Source: Minwuia sp. | GTDB lineage: Bacteria; Pseudomonadota; Alphaproteobacteria; Minwuiales; Minwuiaceae | Assembly: GCA_029210175.1 (NCBI GenBank) | Contig: JARGPL010000015.1 | Coordinates: 1 to 64,000 of the forward strand | Direction of reading: 5' to 3' | DNA length: 64,000 nucleotides | Shown: one piece after another, positions 7,431 through 16,027 of the stretch | Layout of the letters: every line of letters starts with the position of its first letter | How positions within the stretch are numbered: position 1 is the first letter of the stretch | Made by a program: the position numbers and the translations under genes | Notes under the pieces: model-generated | Told to the model about the DNA's origin: nothing | What the model saw: only the letters and a program-made list of their open reading frames with translations | Database searches by the model: none

Positions 7431-9770
7431 ATGACCGCTCTCTCACCGATTTCACAGCAGATCTGGGACATGAAGTACCGTCTGAAAGGTGCCGACGGTG
7501 CTGTGGTCGACGCAACGCTGGAGGATACCTGGCGGCGCGTTGCACGGGCGCTTGCCGCGGTTGAAACCGAACCGGCTGTCTGGGAAGACAGGTTCTATTC
7601 TGCGCTTGAGGGATTCAGGTTCCTGCCTGCCGGGCGGATCATCGCCGGTGCGGGTACGGAACGGCGTGTCACCCTGTTCAACTGCTTTGTCATGGGGACA
7701 GTGCCCGATGACATGGCCGCGATCTTCGAGAACCTGAAGGAAGCCGCCCTGACCATGCAGCAGGGGGGTGGCATCGGCTATGACTTCTCCACGCTGCGCC
7801 CGAAAGGTGCGCCGGTGAAGGGCGTCGGGGCAGATGCGTCCGGCCCGCTGACGTTCATGGATGTCTGGGATTCCATGTGCCGCACGATCATGAGTGCCGG
7901 CCACCGCCGTGGCGCCATGATGGCGACAATGCGCTGCGATCATCCCGATATCGAGGCGTTCATTGCGGCCAAGGAAGATGCCGGGCGGTTGCGCATGTTC
8001 AACCTGTCGGTGCTGGTCACCGATCCCTTCATGGCGGCGGTGAAGGCCGACAGCAACTGGGAACTGACCTTCGACGGACGTACCCATGGCAGTGTCAGGG
8101 CGCGCGACCTCTGGGACCGGATCATGCGAGCCACGTTTGCCTATGCGGAACCCGGCGTGATCTTCATCGATCGGATCAATGCGCAGAACAACCTGCACTA
8201 TTGCGAGACGATTGCCGCGACCAACCCCTGCGGTGAACAGCCCTTGCCACCCTATGGGGCGTGCCTGCTGGGATCGGTCAATCTGGCGACGATGGTGCGC
8301 GACCCCTTCACGCCCGACGCCACACTGGACATGGATGCGCTGGACGAAATCGTGCCGCTGGCCGTGCGCATGATGGACAATGTGACCGACGCTTCGAACT
8401 TCCCCCTTGAGGCGCAAAGCCGCGAAGCGCTGGCCAAGCGACGCATCGGGCTTGGCGTCACCGGGTTGGCGGATGCGCTGATCATGTGCCGGGTCCGCTA
8501 TGGCTCGACCGAGGCCGTTGCGCTGACCGAAGAATGGATGGCGGCGATCCGCAGGCGTGCATATCTCGCTTCCGTCGAACTGGCGCAGGAAAAGGGAGCG
8601 TTTCCCCTGTTCGACCGGGACGCCTACATGGCCGGTAAAGCCATCGCGACGCTGGAGCCGGATGTACAGGCCGCAATTTCAGAACATGGCATTCGCAATG
8701 CCCTCGTCACATCCATCGCGCCGACGGGCACGATTTCGCTGTTCGCGGACAATGTCTCGTCGGGTCTGGAGCCGGTTTTCAGCTTTGCCTATACCCGCAC
8801 TGTTTTGATGCCGGATGGCACCCGGCGGGAGGAGGAAGTCACCGATCACGCGGTGCGGCTCTGGAAGACGCTGCATGGCAACCAGCCGATGCCGGACTAT
8901 TTCGTCGATGCCCAGTCTCTGACACCTGCCGATCATGTGCGGATGCAGGCAGCAGTGCAGAAATACGTCGATGCCTCCATCTCCAAGACCATCAACTGCC
9001 CTGAAGACATCACTTTTGATGACTTCAAGGATGTCTACATGATGGCCTATGAAATGGGCTGCAAGGGCTGCACGACCTACCGCCCGAACGAGGTGACGGG
9101 TTCGGTGCTGCACGTGAAGAAGCCCGAGGATGAGAAGAAGGTGCTGGAACTGCCGGGCAGCCAGGCTGAGCTGCCCCTGTCGACACCTGCTGTGACCGCA
9201 AAGCCGAAAGACCCCTACGAAAGCGGCGGCGTGGTCTACATGACCAAACCGCTGGATCGCCCTGGCGTGCTGCCGGGCCAGACCTACAAGCTGAAATGGC
9301 CGGAGAGCGATCACGCCATCTACATCACCCTGAACGACGTCATTCAGGACGGGCGTCGCCGGCCCTTCGAGATTTTCATCAATTCGAAGAACGTCGAGCA
9401 TTTTGCCTGGACCGTTGCCCTGACCCGGATGATATCTGCCGTGTTCCGGCGCGGCGGGGATGTCAGTTTCATTGTCGAGGAACTGAAGGCGGTTTTCGAT
9501 CCCCGCGGCGGGGCCTGGGTTGGCGGGCGTTATGTGCCGTCGATCCTGGCTGCGATTGGCGAGGTCATTGAGCGGCACATGATCGACACGGGCTTTATCG
9601 CCGATCCGCGCGAACAGCGCAGGGATGCCGAGGCGGAGAAGCTTGTCGTGGGTGAGAACAAGCGCCCGGGGGCTGCGATGCGGCAGTGTCCGCAGTGTGG
9701 TGAGGCCGGTCTGGCGAAGCAGGAAGGCTGCGACACCTGCTATTCCTGTGGCTATTCCAAGTGCAGCTGA
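7431..9770 (+). CDS. nrdJ: Adenosylcobalamin-dependent (class II) ribonucleotide reductase
   Basis: A 779-residue class II reductase that makes deoxyribonucleotides without oxygen sensitivity. Visible landmarks are the N-terminal redox cysteine Cys85 (FNCFVMG), the catalytic N265-P-C267-G-E269 motif followed by QPLPPYGACLLGSVNL, PTGTISLFADNVSSGLEP, and a C-terminal cysteine cluster (CPQCGEAG, CDTCYSCGYSKC) that serves as the thioredoxin-reducible swinging arm. The ATG at 7431 fits family N-termini (SPISQQIWDMKY); the frame is open further upstream to 7227 but that part is not conserved-looking. No class I nrdAB genes are in the window. Using this enzyme implies dependence on B12. Confidence 0.95.
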   Translation: MTALSPISQQIWDMKYRLKGADGAVVDATLEDTWRRVARALAAVETEPAVWEDRFYSALEGFRFLPAGRIIAGAGTERRVTLFNCFVMGTVPDDMAAIFENLKEAALTMQQGGGIGYDFSTLRPKGAPVKGVGADASGPLTFMDVWDSMCRTIMSAGHRRGAMMATMRCDHPDIEAFIAAKEDAGRLRMFNLSVLVTDPFMAAVKADSNWELTFDGRTHGSVRARDLWDRIMRATFAYAEPGVIFIDRINAQNNLHYCETIAATNPCGEQPLPPYGACLLGSVNLATMVRDPFTPDATLDMDALDEIVPLAVRMMDNVTDASNFPLEAQSREALAKRRIGLGVTGLADALIMCRVRYGSTEAVALTEEWMAAIRRRAYLASVELAQEKGAFPLFDRDAYMAGKAIATLEPDVQAAISEHGIRNALVTSIAPTGTISLFADNVSSGLEPVFSFAYTRTVLMPDGTRREEEVTDHAVRLWKTLHGNQPMPDYFVDAQSLTPADHVRMQAAVQKYVDASISKTINCPEDITFDDFKDVYMMAYEMGCKGCTTYRPNEVTGSVLHVKKPEDEKKVLELPGSQAELPLSTPAVTAKPKDPYESGGVVYMTKPLDRPGVLPGQTYKLKWPESDHAIYITLNDVIQDGRRRPFEIFINSKNVEHFAWTVALTRMISAVFRRGGDVSFIVEELKAVFDPRGGAWVGGRYVPSILAAIGEVIERHMIDTGFIADPREQRRDAEAEKLVVGENKRPGAAMRQCPQCGEAGLAKQEGCDTCYSCGYSKCS

Positions 9771-9917
9771 TTGTTGCCGCTGGCCGCATCAAGCCCGTGA
9801 TGGATGACTGACCTGCGCGGATGGCGCGTTCTGCACCGTTGTCGCCTGATGACGGCGGCGTTACAACAAACCCACAACAACGGATGAATCGCCGGACGGA
9901 TCGGGGTGGGGCCAGAC

Positions 9918-11903
9918 ATGTTCAAGAAAATTCTGATTGCCAATCGGGGCGAAATCGCCTGCCGCGTGATCAAGAGCGCGCGGAAGATGGGTATCGCAAC
10001 CGTCGCCGTCTATTCGGAAGCGGATGAGGGCGCGCTGCACATGCGCATGGCGGATGAGGCGATCTTCATCGGCCCGCCCGCGGCTTCGCAGAGCTATCTG
10101 CTGGCGGATCGCATCATCGATGCCTGCAAGCAGACCGGGGCCGAAGCGGTGCATCCCGGATACGGCTTCCTTTCGGAAAATCAGGGTTTCGCCAAGCGGC
10201 TGGAAAAGGAAGGCATTGCCTTCATCGGGCCGGGCATCAAGGCCATTGCGGCCATGGGTGACAAGATCGAGTCCAAGAAGCTCGCCATGGCGGCGGGCGT
10301 CAGCACGGTGCCTGGCTATACCGATGTGATCGACAAGGTTGATGAGGCGGTGAAGATCGCCAGCGACATCGGCTATCCCGTCATGATCAAGGCGTCTGCC
10401 GGTGGTGGCGGCAAGGGAATGCGCGTTGCCTGGAACGAAGAGGAAGCGCGCGACGGGTTCATTTCGGCAAAGTCGGAGGCCTCGTCCAGCTTTGGCGACG
10501 ACCGGGTCTTCATCGAGAAGTTCATCGAGGAACCGCGCCACATCGAGATCCAGGTGCTGGCGGACGGGCAGGGCACGTGCCTGTACCTGGGGGAGCGTGA
10601 ATGTTCCATCCAGCGCCGCCACCAGAAGGTGATCGAAGAGGCACCGAGCCCGTTCCTTGACGAAGCCACACGCAAGGCCATGGGCGAACAGGCCTGCACA
10701 CTGGCCAATGCCGTCGACTACAGGTCGGCCGGGACGGTGGAATTCATCGTCGACAAGGACCGCAATTTCTACTTCCTGGAGATGAACACCCGCCTGCAGG
10801 TGGAACATCCGGTGACCGAACTGATCACTGGCATCGATCTGGTCGAATGGATGATCCGCATCGCCAATGGTGAAAAGCTGACCCTGACGCAGGATGACAT
10901 CAAGCTGACGGGCTGGGCGATCGAGAGCCGCATCTATGCGGAAGACCCCTATCGCGGCTTCCTGCCGTCGATCGGCCGCCTGTCACGGTTCTCGCCGCCT
11001 GAGGAAAGTGCCAGCGTGCGGGTCGATACCGGCGTCGTGGAAGGGTCCGAGATCACCATGTTCTACGACCCGATGATCGCGAAGCTGTGCAGCTATGGCC
11101 CGGACCGCAAGACAGCCATCGACAACATGGTGGGGGCGCTGAACCAGTTCCGGCTGGAAGGGATCAGCCACAACATCAATTTCGTCAATGCTGTCTGCAA
11201 CCATCCGCGTTTCCGCGAAGGCCGCCTGTCCACCAACTTCATCCCCGAGGAATATCCGGATGGGTTCGAGGGCGCGGAGATCGACGAGGCAACGCGTCGC
11301 CGTCTGGTCGCCGTGGCTGTGCTGGTCCATTTGCGTGACCGCATTCGTGCCACCGGCATCTCTGGCCAGGTACCGCATTTCCGTCCGCGTATCGGGCAGG
11401 ACTGGCACGTCGAAGTTCAGGGCAAGACGTTCAATGTACGGGCAACTGCGGGCGAGCGCGCGACGGATGTCCATGTCGAGGGCGAGCATCTGGTTGTCGA
11501 GAGCAACTGGCGCCCCGGCAACCCGGTGTTCGATGGCATCATCGGTGGCCAGCGCATGAGCGTTCAGGTGCGTTCCAGCATCGAAGGCTTTGCGCTTACG
11601 TTCAACGGCGCGACGGACGATTACTGTGTCCGCACGCCGATGGCTGGTGAACTCGCTGCGCTGATGCCGGTCAAGGAAGCGCCCGACCTGTCGAAACTGC
11701 TGCTCTGTCCGATGCCGGGAATGGTGATGCAGATCCACGTCGAGGTCGGTGATGAGGTAAAGACCGGTCAGGCGCTGGCCGTGGTCGAGGCCATGAAGAT
11801 GGAGAACGTGCTGCGCGCGGAAGCTGATGGCGTCGTGGCATCCATCAATGTCGCCGCTGGTGACAGCCTCGCCGTGGATCACGTGATTCTTGAACTGGAA
11901 TAG
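9918..11903 (+). CDS. pccA: Propionyl-CoA carboxylase alpha (biotin carboxylase) subunit
   Basis: A 661-residue acyl-CoA carboxylase alpha chain. It opens with MFKKILIANRGEIACRV, has the ATP-grasp glycine loop KASAGGGGKGMR (about 158-169), the ATP/biotin motif EMNTRLQVEH (about 289-298) and the biotinylated Lys627 in AMKMEN, 35 residues from the end. The long BT-type linker between carboxylase and biotin domain is that of propionyl-CoA carboxylase rather than AccC. A GTG at 9906 is an alternative start. The beta subunit (pccB) is not in the window. MeaB at 47.4 kb fits the same propionyl-CoA to succinyl-CoA route. Confidence 0.92.
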   Translation: MFKKILIANRGEIACRVIKSARKMGIATVAVYSEADEGALHMRMADEAIFIGPPAASQSYLLADRIIDACKQTGAEAVHPGYGFLSENQGFAKRLEKEGIAFIGPGIKAIAAMGDKIESKKLAMAAGVSTVPGYTDVIDKVDEAVKIASDIGYPVMIKASAGGGGKGMRVAWNEEEARDGFISAKSEASSSFGDDRVFIEKFIEEPRHIEIQVLADGQGTCLYLGERECSIQRRHQKVIEEAPSPFLDEATRKAMGEQACTLANAVDYRSAGTVEFIVDKDRNFYFLEMNTRLQVEHPVTELITGIDLVEWMIRIANGEKLTLTQDDIKLTGWAIESRIYAEDPYRGFLPSIGRLSRFSPPEESASVRVDTGVVEGSEITMFYDPMIAKLCSYGPDRKTAIDNMVGALNQFRLEGISHNINFVNAVCNHPRFREGRLSTNFIPEEYPDGFEGAEIDEATRRRLVAVAVLVHLRDRIRATGISGQVPHFRPRIGQDWHVEVQGKTFNVRATAGERATDVHVEGEHLVVESNWRPGNPVFDGIIGGQRMSVQVRSSIEGFALTFNGATDDYCVRTPMAGELAALMPVKEAPDLSKLLLCPMPGMVMQIHVEVGDEVKTGQALAVVEAMKMENVLRAEADGVVASINVAAGDSLAVDHVILELE

Positions 11904-11940
11904 TCCGGGCCGGTGATGCCATTCAACAGTGGATCGGTCT

Positions 11941-12861
11941 CTAGCTGTCTTCGGGGTCGGCTGCCGCTTCTGCCAGGATCCAGTCACGGAAGGCCGCGAT
12001 CCGGCCTCTGCTGGCGTTGCGCGGTGGGCAGACGAACCAGTAAGACATGGATAGCGGTTGCTCGCCCTCGAAAGGGGTGACCAGCCTGCCCGTCGCGAGG
12101 TCATGGGCGGCCAGTGACCGCCGGGTCAGGACGACTCCCATGCCGTCGATCGCTGCCTGAACCGCATGATCAGCAAGCGAAAAGTGTGTGCCGCGCTTCC
12201 AGTCCACGGCCTCTTGCGCACCCACTGCTGTCAGCCAGGCGCGCCAGTCCGGCGTCATGGGGTCGTAGCGCAGGGAATCGTCATGGATCAGCGGCAGCCG
12301 CGCCAGTTCCGCTGGTGACGCAATGCCACCGACGCTGTCCAGCAGGGCAGGGCTGGCCGCAGGCATCACCGTGTCATCCAGTATCTTCCAGCTCTTGAGG
12401 TCGGGATAATTGCCTGACCCGAAGCGGATGGCGCAGTCGATTCCATCCCGGCCAAAGTCAGCCATCTCCATGCTGGCCGAAATCCGCACATCAAGTTCCG
12501 GATGCGCCCGGTTGAACCGCTCCAGCCGTGGTATCAGCCATTTCACGGCAAACGACGGCACCGTTGATACAGAGATCACGTTCTCCCCGTCGTCGGCATC
12601 CAATGTCGCCAGCGCATCGACCATCAGGTCAAAGGATCGGGTGAGGTCGGGCAGGATGCCCCGGGCTGCGTCCGTCAGTTCGACAGAACGGTTCAGGCGG
12701 TTGAACAGGGGAACACCCAGAAAATCCTCCAGTGTCCGGATCTGATGCCCGATCGCGGCAGGCGTCACGGACATCTCGTCAGCGGCGGCCTTGAAGCTTG
12801 CATGGCGGGCCGCGGCTTCAAAGGCGCGCAGGGCATTAAGAGGGGGCAGGCGACGACGCAT
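11941..12861 (-). CDS. LysR-family regulator, GcvA type
   Basis: A 306-residue LysR-type regulator. The opening RRRLPPLNALRAFEAAARH and the helix-turn-helix SFKAAADEMSVTPAAIGHQI (about 21-40) followed by LEDFLGVPLFNRL are typical of the GcvA subgroup. The effector domain follows and ends in AFRDWILAEA. It ends 37 bp after pccA on the opposite strand, so the two are convergent. It is divergent from the DUF1127 gene, with about 167 bp between starts that includes an AT-rich stretch around 12880-12910, a plausible place for a LysR site. The target is unknown. Confidence 0.9.
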   Translation of the reverse strand: MRRRLPPLNALRAFEAAARHASFKAAADEMSVTPAAIGHQIRTLEDFLGVPLFNRLNRSVELTDAARGILPDLTRSFDLMVDALATLDADDGENVISVSTVPSFAVKWLIPRLERFNRAHPELDVRISASMEMADFGRDGIDCAIRFGSGNYPDLKSWKILDDTVMPAASPALLDSVGGIASPAELARLPLIHDDSLRYDPMTPDWRAWLTAVGAQEAVDWKRGTHFSLADHAVQAAIDGMGVVLTRRSLAAHDLATGRLVTPFEGEQPLSMSYWFVCPPRNASRGRIAAFRDWILAEAAADPEDS

Positions 12862-13028
12862 CGTTTCACGCTCCGTGTTTCAGATAATTGTTGATATAAA
12901 AAACCTTTTCCGAAAGCCAAGAATTTGTCGTTTGTTGCGACGCACCATCAGCCCCATCTCCAGTTCATCAAGAAAACGATGCGACACACCAAGCGGCAGT
13001 AATACCTGCCCAAACGAGGAGAGAGACG

Positions 13029-13256
13029 ATGACTGTCCATTCCTATGACCTGAGCCATGTCGACAACGGCCTGTTCGCCCGTACCATTGCTTGGGTGCAG
13101 GATCGCTTTACCGATTTCAGGCTTGCCCAGACGCGTGCCCGGCAGTTGCGTGAACTCGACGACCTGAGCGACCGGACATTGCATGACATTGGCCTGAGCC
13201 GCTCCGAACTGGTTTCAGTGGTCAGGAACCCCGGGGACGCAACCCGGATCCGCTGA
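13029..13256 (+). CDS. DUF1127-family small protein
   Basis: A 75-residue basic protein whose C-terminal half (RARQLRELDDLSDRTLHDIG followed by LSRSEL) is the DUF1127 motif. Small DUF1127 proteins in alphaproteobacteria are linked to RNA turnover and to phosphate/carbon and stress physiology in a few studied species. A strong GAGGAGAGAG ribosome-binding site sits about 6 bp before the ATG. A rho-independent terminator follows about 60 bp after the stop, so this looks like a monocistronic, well-expressed transcript. The divergent LysR gene may control it, which is inference from position only. Confidence 0.88.
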   Translation: MTVHSYDLSHVDNGLFARTIAWVQDRFTDFRLAQTRARQLRELDDLSDRTLHDIGLSRSELVSVVRNPGDATRIR

Positions 13257-13315
13257 CGCACGGACCTGTCCGCCAGCGGCTCACGGGCAAACGATCCCGG
13301 GCCTGAATGACCTGA

Positions 13316-13349
13316 CCCCCGGAGTTCCAATGGTGCTCCGGGGGTTTTT
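13316..13349 (+). terminator. Rho-independent terminator after the DUF1127 gene
   Basis: A 9-bp perfect stem CCCCCGGAG / CTCCGGGGG with an 11-nt loop, followed at once by TTTTT. It lies 60 bp after the DUF1127 stop and before the next gene, and is the clearest intrinsic terminator noticed in the window. Confidence 0.9.
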
Positions 13350-13403
13350 CGTTGTATTCAATGGAGCAACAGAAAACGGGTCATCGCACGGGGAGACTGG
13401 ACC

Positions 13404-14633
13404 ATGAGTCGTATGCGTTTCGGGGCGTTTCTGGCGCCACATCATCCGATTGGTGAGAATCCGATCCTGCAGTTCCGTTCGGACCTTGATCTGGTCGCTC
13501 AACTGGACCGGCTCGGCTACGACGAGTTCTGGTGCGGAGAGCATCATTCGACCGGTTGGGAGGTCATTGCATCGCCGGAGATGTTTCTGGCGGCAGCCGG
13601 GGAACGGTCCCACCGCATTCGCCTGGGCACCGGTGTCGTGTCCCTGCCGTATCATCATCACTTCATCGTGGCGCAGCGCATGGTGCAACTGGACCACATG
13701 ACCGGCGGTCGCGCGATTTTCGGCTCGGGCCCGGGTGCCCTGCCGTCCGATGCCCACACGCTCGGCATCGACCCCATGACCCAGCGTGACCGGCAGGATG
13801 AAGCGGTCGGGGTCATTCGCCGCCTGCTGCGCGGTGATGAACGCTTTGACTACAAGTCCGACTGGTTCGAGATGCACGACGCGAAGCTGCAGTTGCTGCC
13901 GGTGCAGGAAGATCTGCCGTTTGCCGTCGCATCCATGATCAGCCCGTCGGGCATGACGCTGGCCGGCAAGCATGGCACCGGGGTTCTGTCCATCGGTTCG
14001 ATGTCGTCGGCGGGCCTGCAGTCCCTGGCGAAACAGTGGAGCTTTGCCGAGGAATCGGCGGCGAAGCACGGCAACGTGGTGCATCGGAAGGACTGGCGCA
14101 TCGTGTTGATGTGGCACATCGCCGAGACACGCGAACAGGCAATTGCCGAAGCCAAGGACGGTCTGCTGCGCTGGCACAACGAATACAACGTCGGCACCCT
14201 GATGCGCCCGGGCGTGGAGGCATTCCAGAACGCGCATGAGGCTGTTGAGAAAACCGCGCTGGCTGACGGCGCGACTGCCGTGATCGGCACGCCGGACGAT
14301 CTGGTTCAGCGCATTCGTGACCTGATCGAACTGACCGGTGGTTTTGGCACTGTCATCGGCTTCGTGCATGACTGGGCCAGCCGCCAGAACAATTCGAAGA
14401 GCTGGGATCTGGTGGCCCGTTACGTGATTCCGGAGGTCAACGGCATGCTGGACGCCTACCGGGAATCGCGCCAGTTCGTAGTCGAGAACCGCGAAACCTT
14501 CGAACAGGCGCAGAAGGCCATCCTGAGCAAGATCATGGACAATCCGCGCGCCGCGGAGGCGCTGAAGGAAGGTGGCGTCAATGCGCCCAACATCGGGCCG
14601 CATTCCGGCCCCGACCTGTCGAAGCGCGCCTGA
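13404..14633 (+). CDS. Luciferase-like (LLM class) flavin-dependent monooxygenase
   Basis: A 409-residue bacterial-luciferase-fold protein. It starts MRFGAFLAPHHPIGENP, has LDRLGYDEFWCGEHHSTGWE (about 33-52) and RIRLGTGVVSLPYHHHF, all standard for flavin-dependent class C monooxygenases. The C-terminal part beyond the barrel is long. The group includes limonene 1,2-monooxygenase-like and alkanal monooxygenase-like proteins; the substrate cannot be told. FMNH2 would come from a separate reductase. Its stop overlaps the next start as TGATG, so it is translationally coupled to the PPOX-type flavoprotein gene, which is broken here. Confidence 0.88.
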   Translation: MSRMRFGAFLAPHHPIGENPILQFRSDLDLVAQLDRLGYDEFWCGEHHSTGWEVIASPEMFLAAAGERSHRIRLGTGVVSLPYHHHFIVAQRMVQLDHMTGGRAIFGSGPGALPSDAHTLGIDPMTQRDRQDEAVGVIRRLLRGDERFDYKSDWFEMHDAKLQLLPVQEDLPFAVASMISPSGMTLAGKHGTGVLSIGSMSSAGLQSLAKQWSFAEESAAKHGNVVHRKDWRIVLMWHIAETREQAIAEAKDGLLRWHNEYNVGTLMRPGVEAFQNAHEAVEKTALADGATAVIGTPDDLVQRIRDLIELTGGFGTVIGFVHDWASRQNNSKSWDLVARYVIPEVNGMLDAYRESRQFVVENRETFEQAQKAILSKIMDNPRAAEALKEGGVNAPNIGPHSGPDLSKRA

Positions 14634-15264
14634 TGGCCGAACGCGACGAAGAAATTGACAAGCTGGACAGCATCGAAGCCCTGAACGCCGTCTATGGTGC
14701 GCCGGTGCAGCGGTCGCTGGACAAGGAACTGGGCCACATATCCGACCTCTACCGGCAGTTCATCGAACGCGCGCCGTTCGTCGTTCTGGCAACGGTGGGG
14801 CTTGAGGGGCTGGATTGTTCGCCGCGCGGTGACCCCCCGGGTTCGTGCGGGTGATGGACAAGCGTCGCGTGCTGCTGCCGGACCGGCGGGGCAACAATCG
14901 GATCGACAGCCTGCGCAACATCGTGCGCGATCCGCGGGTTTCCCTGTTGTTCATGGTGCCTGGCGTTGGCGAGACGCTGCGGATCAATGGCACCGCCCAG
15001 CTGCTCTGCGATCACGATCTCTGCCTGTCGTTCGCCTTGAACGAAAAGGCCCCGAAGTGCGTGATTTCCGTGACCGTGGACCGCATCTACTACCAGTGCC
15101 AGAAAGCGCTGCACCGGTCTCGCCTCTGGGACCCCACAGCGTTCGCTCAGGCAGGCGAAGTGCCGACAGCAGGCGAAATGCTGAAAGCCACGGTCGGCGG
15201 CGAGTTCGATGACGAGAGCTATGATCGGGACTATCCCGAGCACATGGCCAGGACGATATACTGA
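14633..15264 (+). pseudogene. PPOX-type FMN flavoprotein, interrupted by a one-base frameshift
   Basis: Two adjacent frames together make one pyridoxamine-phosphate-oxidase-fold protein of about 210 residues. The first (14633-14854) ends after VLATVGLEGLDCSPRGDPPG and then runs into an out-of-frame stop. The second resumes at FVRVMDKRRVLLPDRRGNNR (about 14842) and continues through IDSLRNIVRDPRVSLLF to the stop at 15264. Family members read straight through GDxPGFVRV. Adding one base in the CCCCCCGGGTT stretch (14833-14843) restores this. The lesion is in a homopolymer, so a sequencing error is a real alternative to true inactivation. Start overlaps the upstream monooxygenase stop. Confidence 0.8.
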
Positions 15265-15291
15265 CACTTCCTGCTTCTGGCTGCTCTGGGG

Positions 15292-15877
15292 ATGGTGCAT
15301 CTGATGGAAAACGAACACATCATCTATGAAGTTGCGGACGGTCGGGCTGGGGCAGGGGATGCGTGCAAGCATTCTGGCGGCCGTCGGATGCACGCTTGGT
15401 ATCGTGCCGCCGATGCTGGCGAGCATCGCCGGACTGGCGGCATTGCTGCACACCAGCGCACTGGCATTCGAATTCGTGCGGTATCTGGGCGTCGCGTGGC
15501 TGCTGTACATGGCCTGGAGCGTTGCACGCGATGGCGGGCCGATGGACGTGACGCCAGAGACTGGTTCGGTCGCTGCGCGCCGCATCGTGGTACGCGGATT
15601 CCTGATCAACATCCTGAACCCGAAACTGTCACTGTTCTTCATGGCATTTCTGCCGCAGTTCGTTCCGGCAGAAACCGTTGCCCGATCTGGCCATTTGCTG
15701 GGTCCTGGCCTGGCTTTCATGGCGATGACATTTGTTGTCTTCGTTGGCTATGGCCTCTGCGCCGCCCTGGCCCGCGACCATGTAATCTCCCGCCCGCGGG
15801 TGATGTTGTGGTTGCGGCGGAGCTTTGCCGGAGCCTTCAGGCTTCTCGGTTTGCGCCTGGCATTGGCGGATCGCTGA
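15292..15877 (+). pseudogene. LysE/RhtB-type exporter gene, damaged at the N-terminus
   Basis: From 15326 a 183-residue frame reads as a LysE-family amino-acid exporter: VGLGQGMRAS, YLGVAWLLYMAW, GFLINILNPKLSLFFMAFLPQF, then two more membrane segments. The first membrane helix and its LxPGP motif are missing from this frame. They appear in the neighbouring frame immediately upstream as FLLLAALGMVHLMENEHIIY (15265-15327), where MENEH replaces the PGPD-type motif. So the gene has lost its normal start, carries a frame change near 15330-15345 and has a mutated motif. If the start at 15326 is used, the product lacks one transmembrane helix and is unlikely to work. Confidence 0.65.
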
Positions 15878-16027
15878 GGCGATCATCGGATTCGGACCGC
15901 CCCGGTCGTGTGATCCGCTTGGCATGGCGAGCGGGTTCCGTCGCGGTGGGCAGCGTTCGTCGTTTATTTTTGCCTGCAGTTGCCTGATAGTGACCACAGG
16001 GGACTTTCACGTATCGAGGGGATACCG

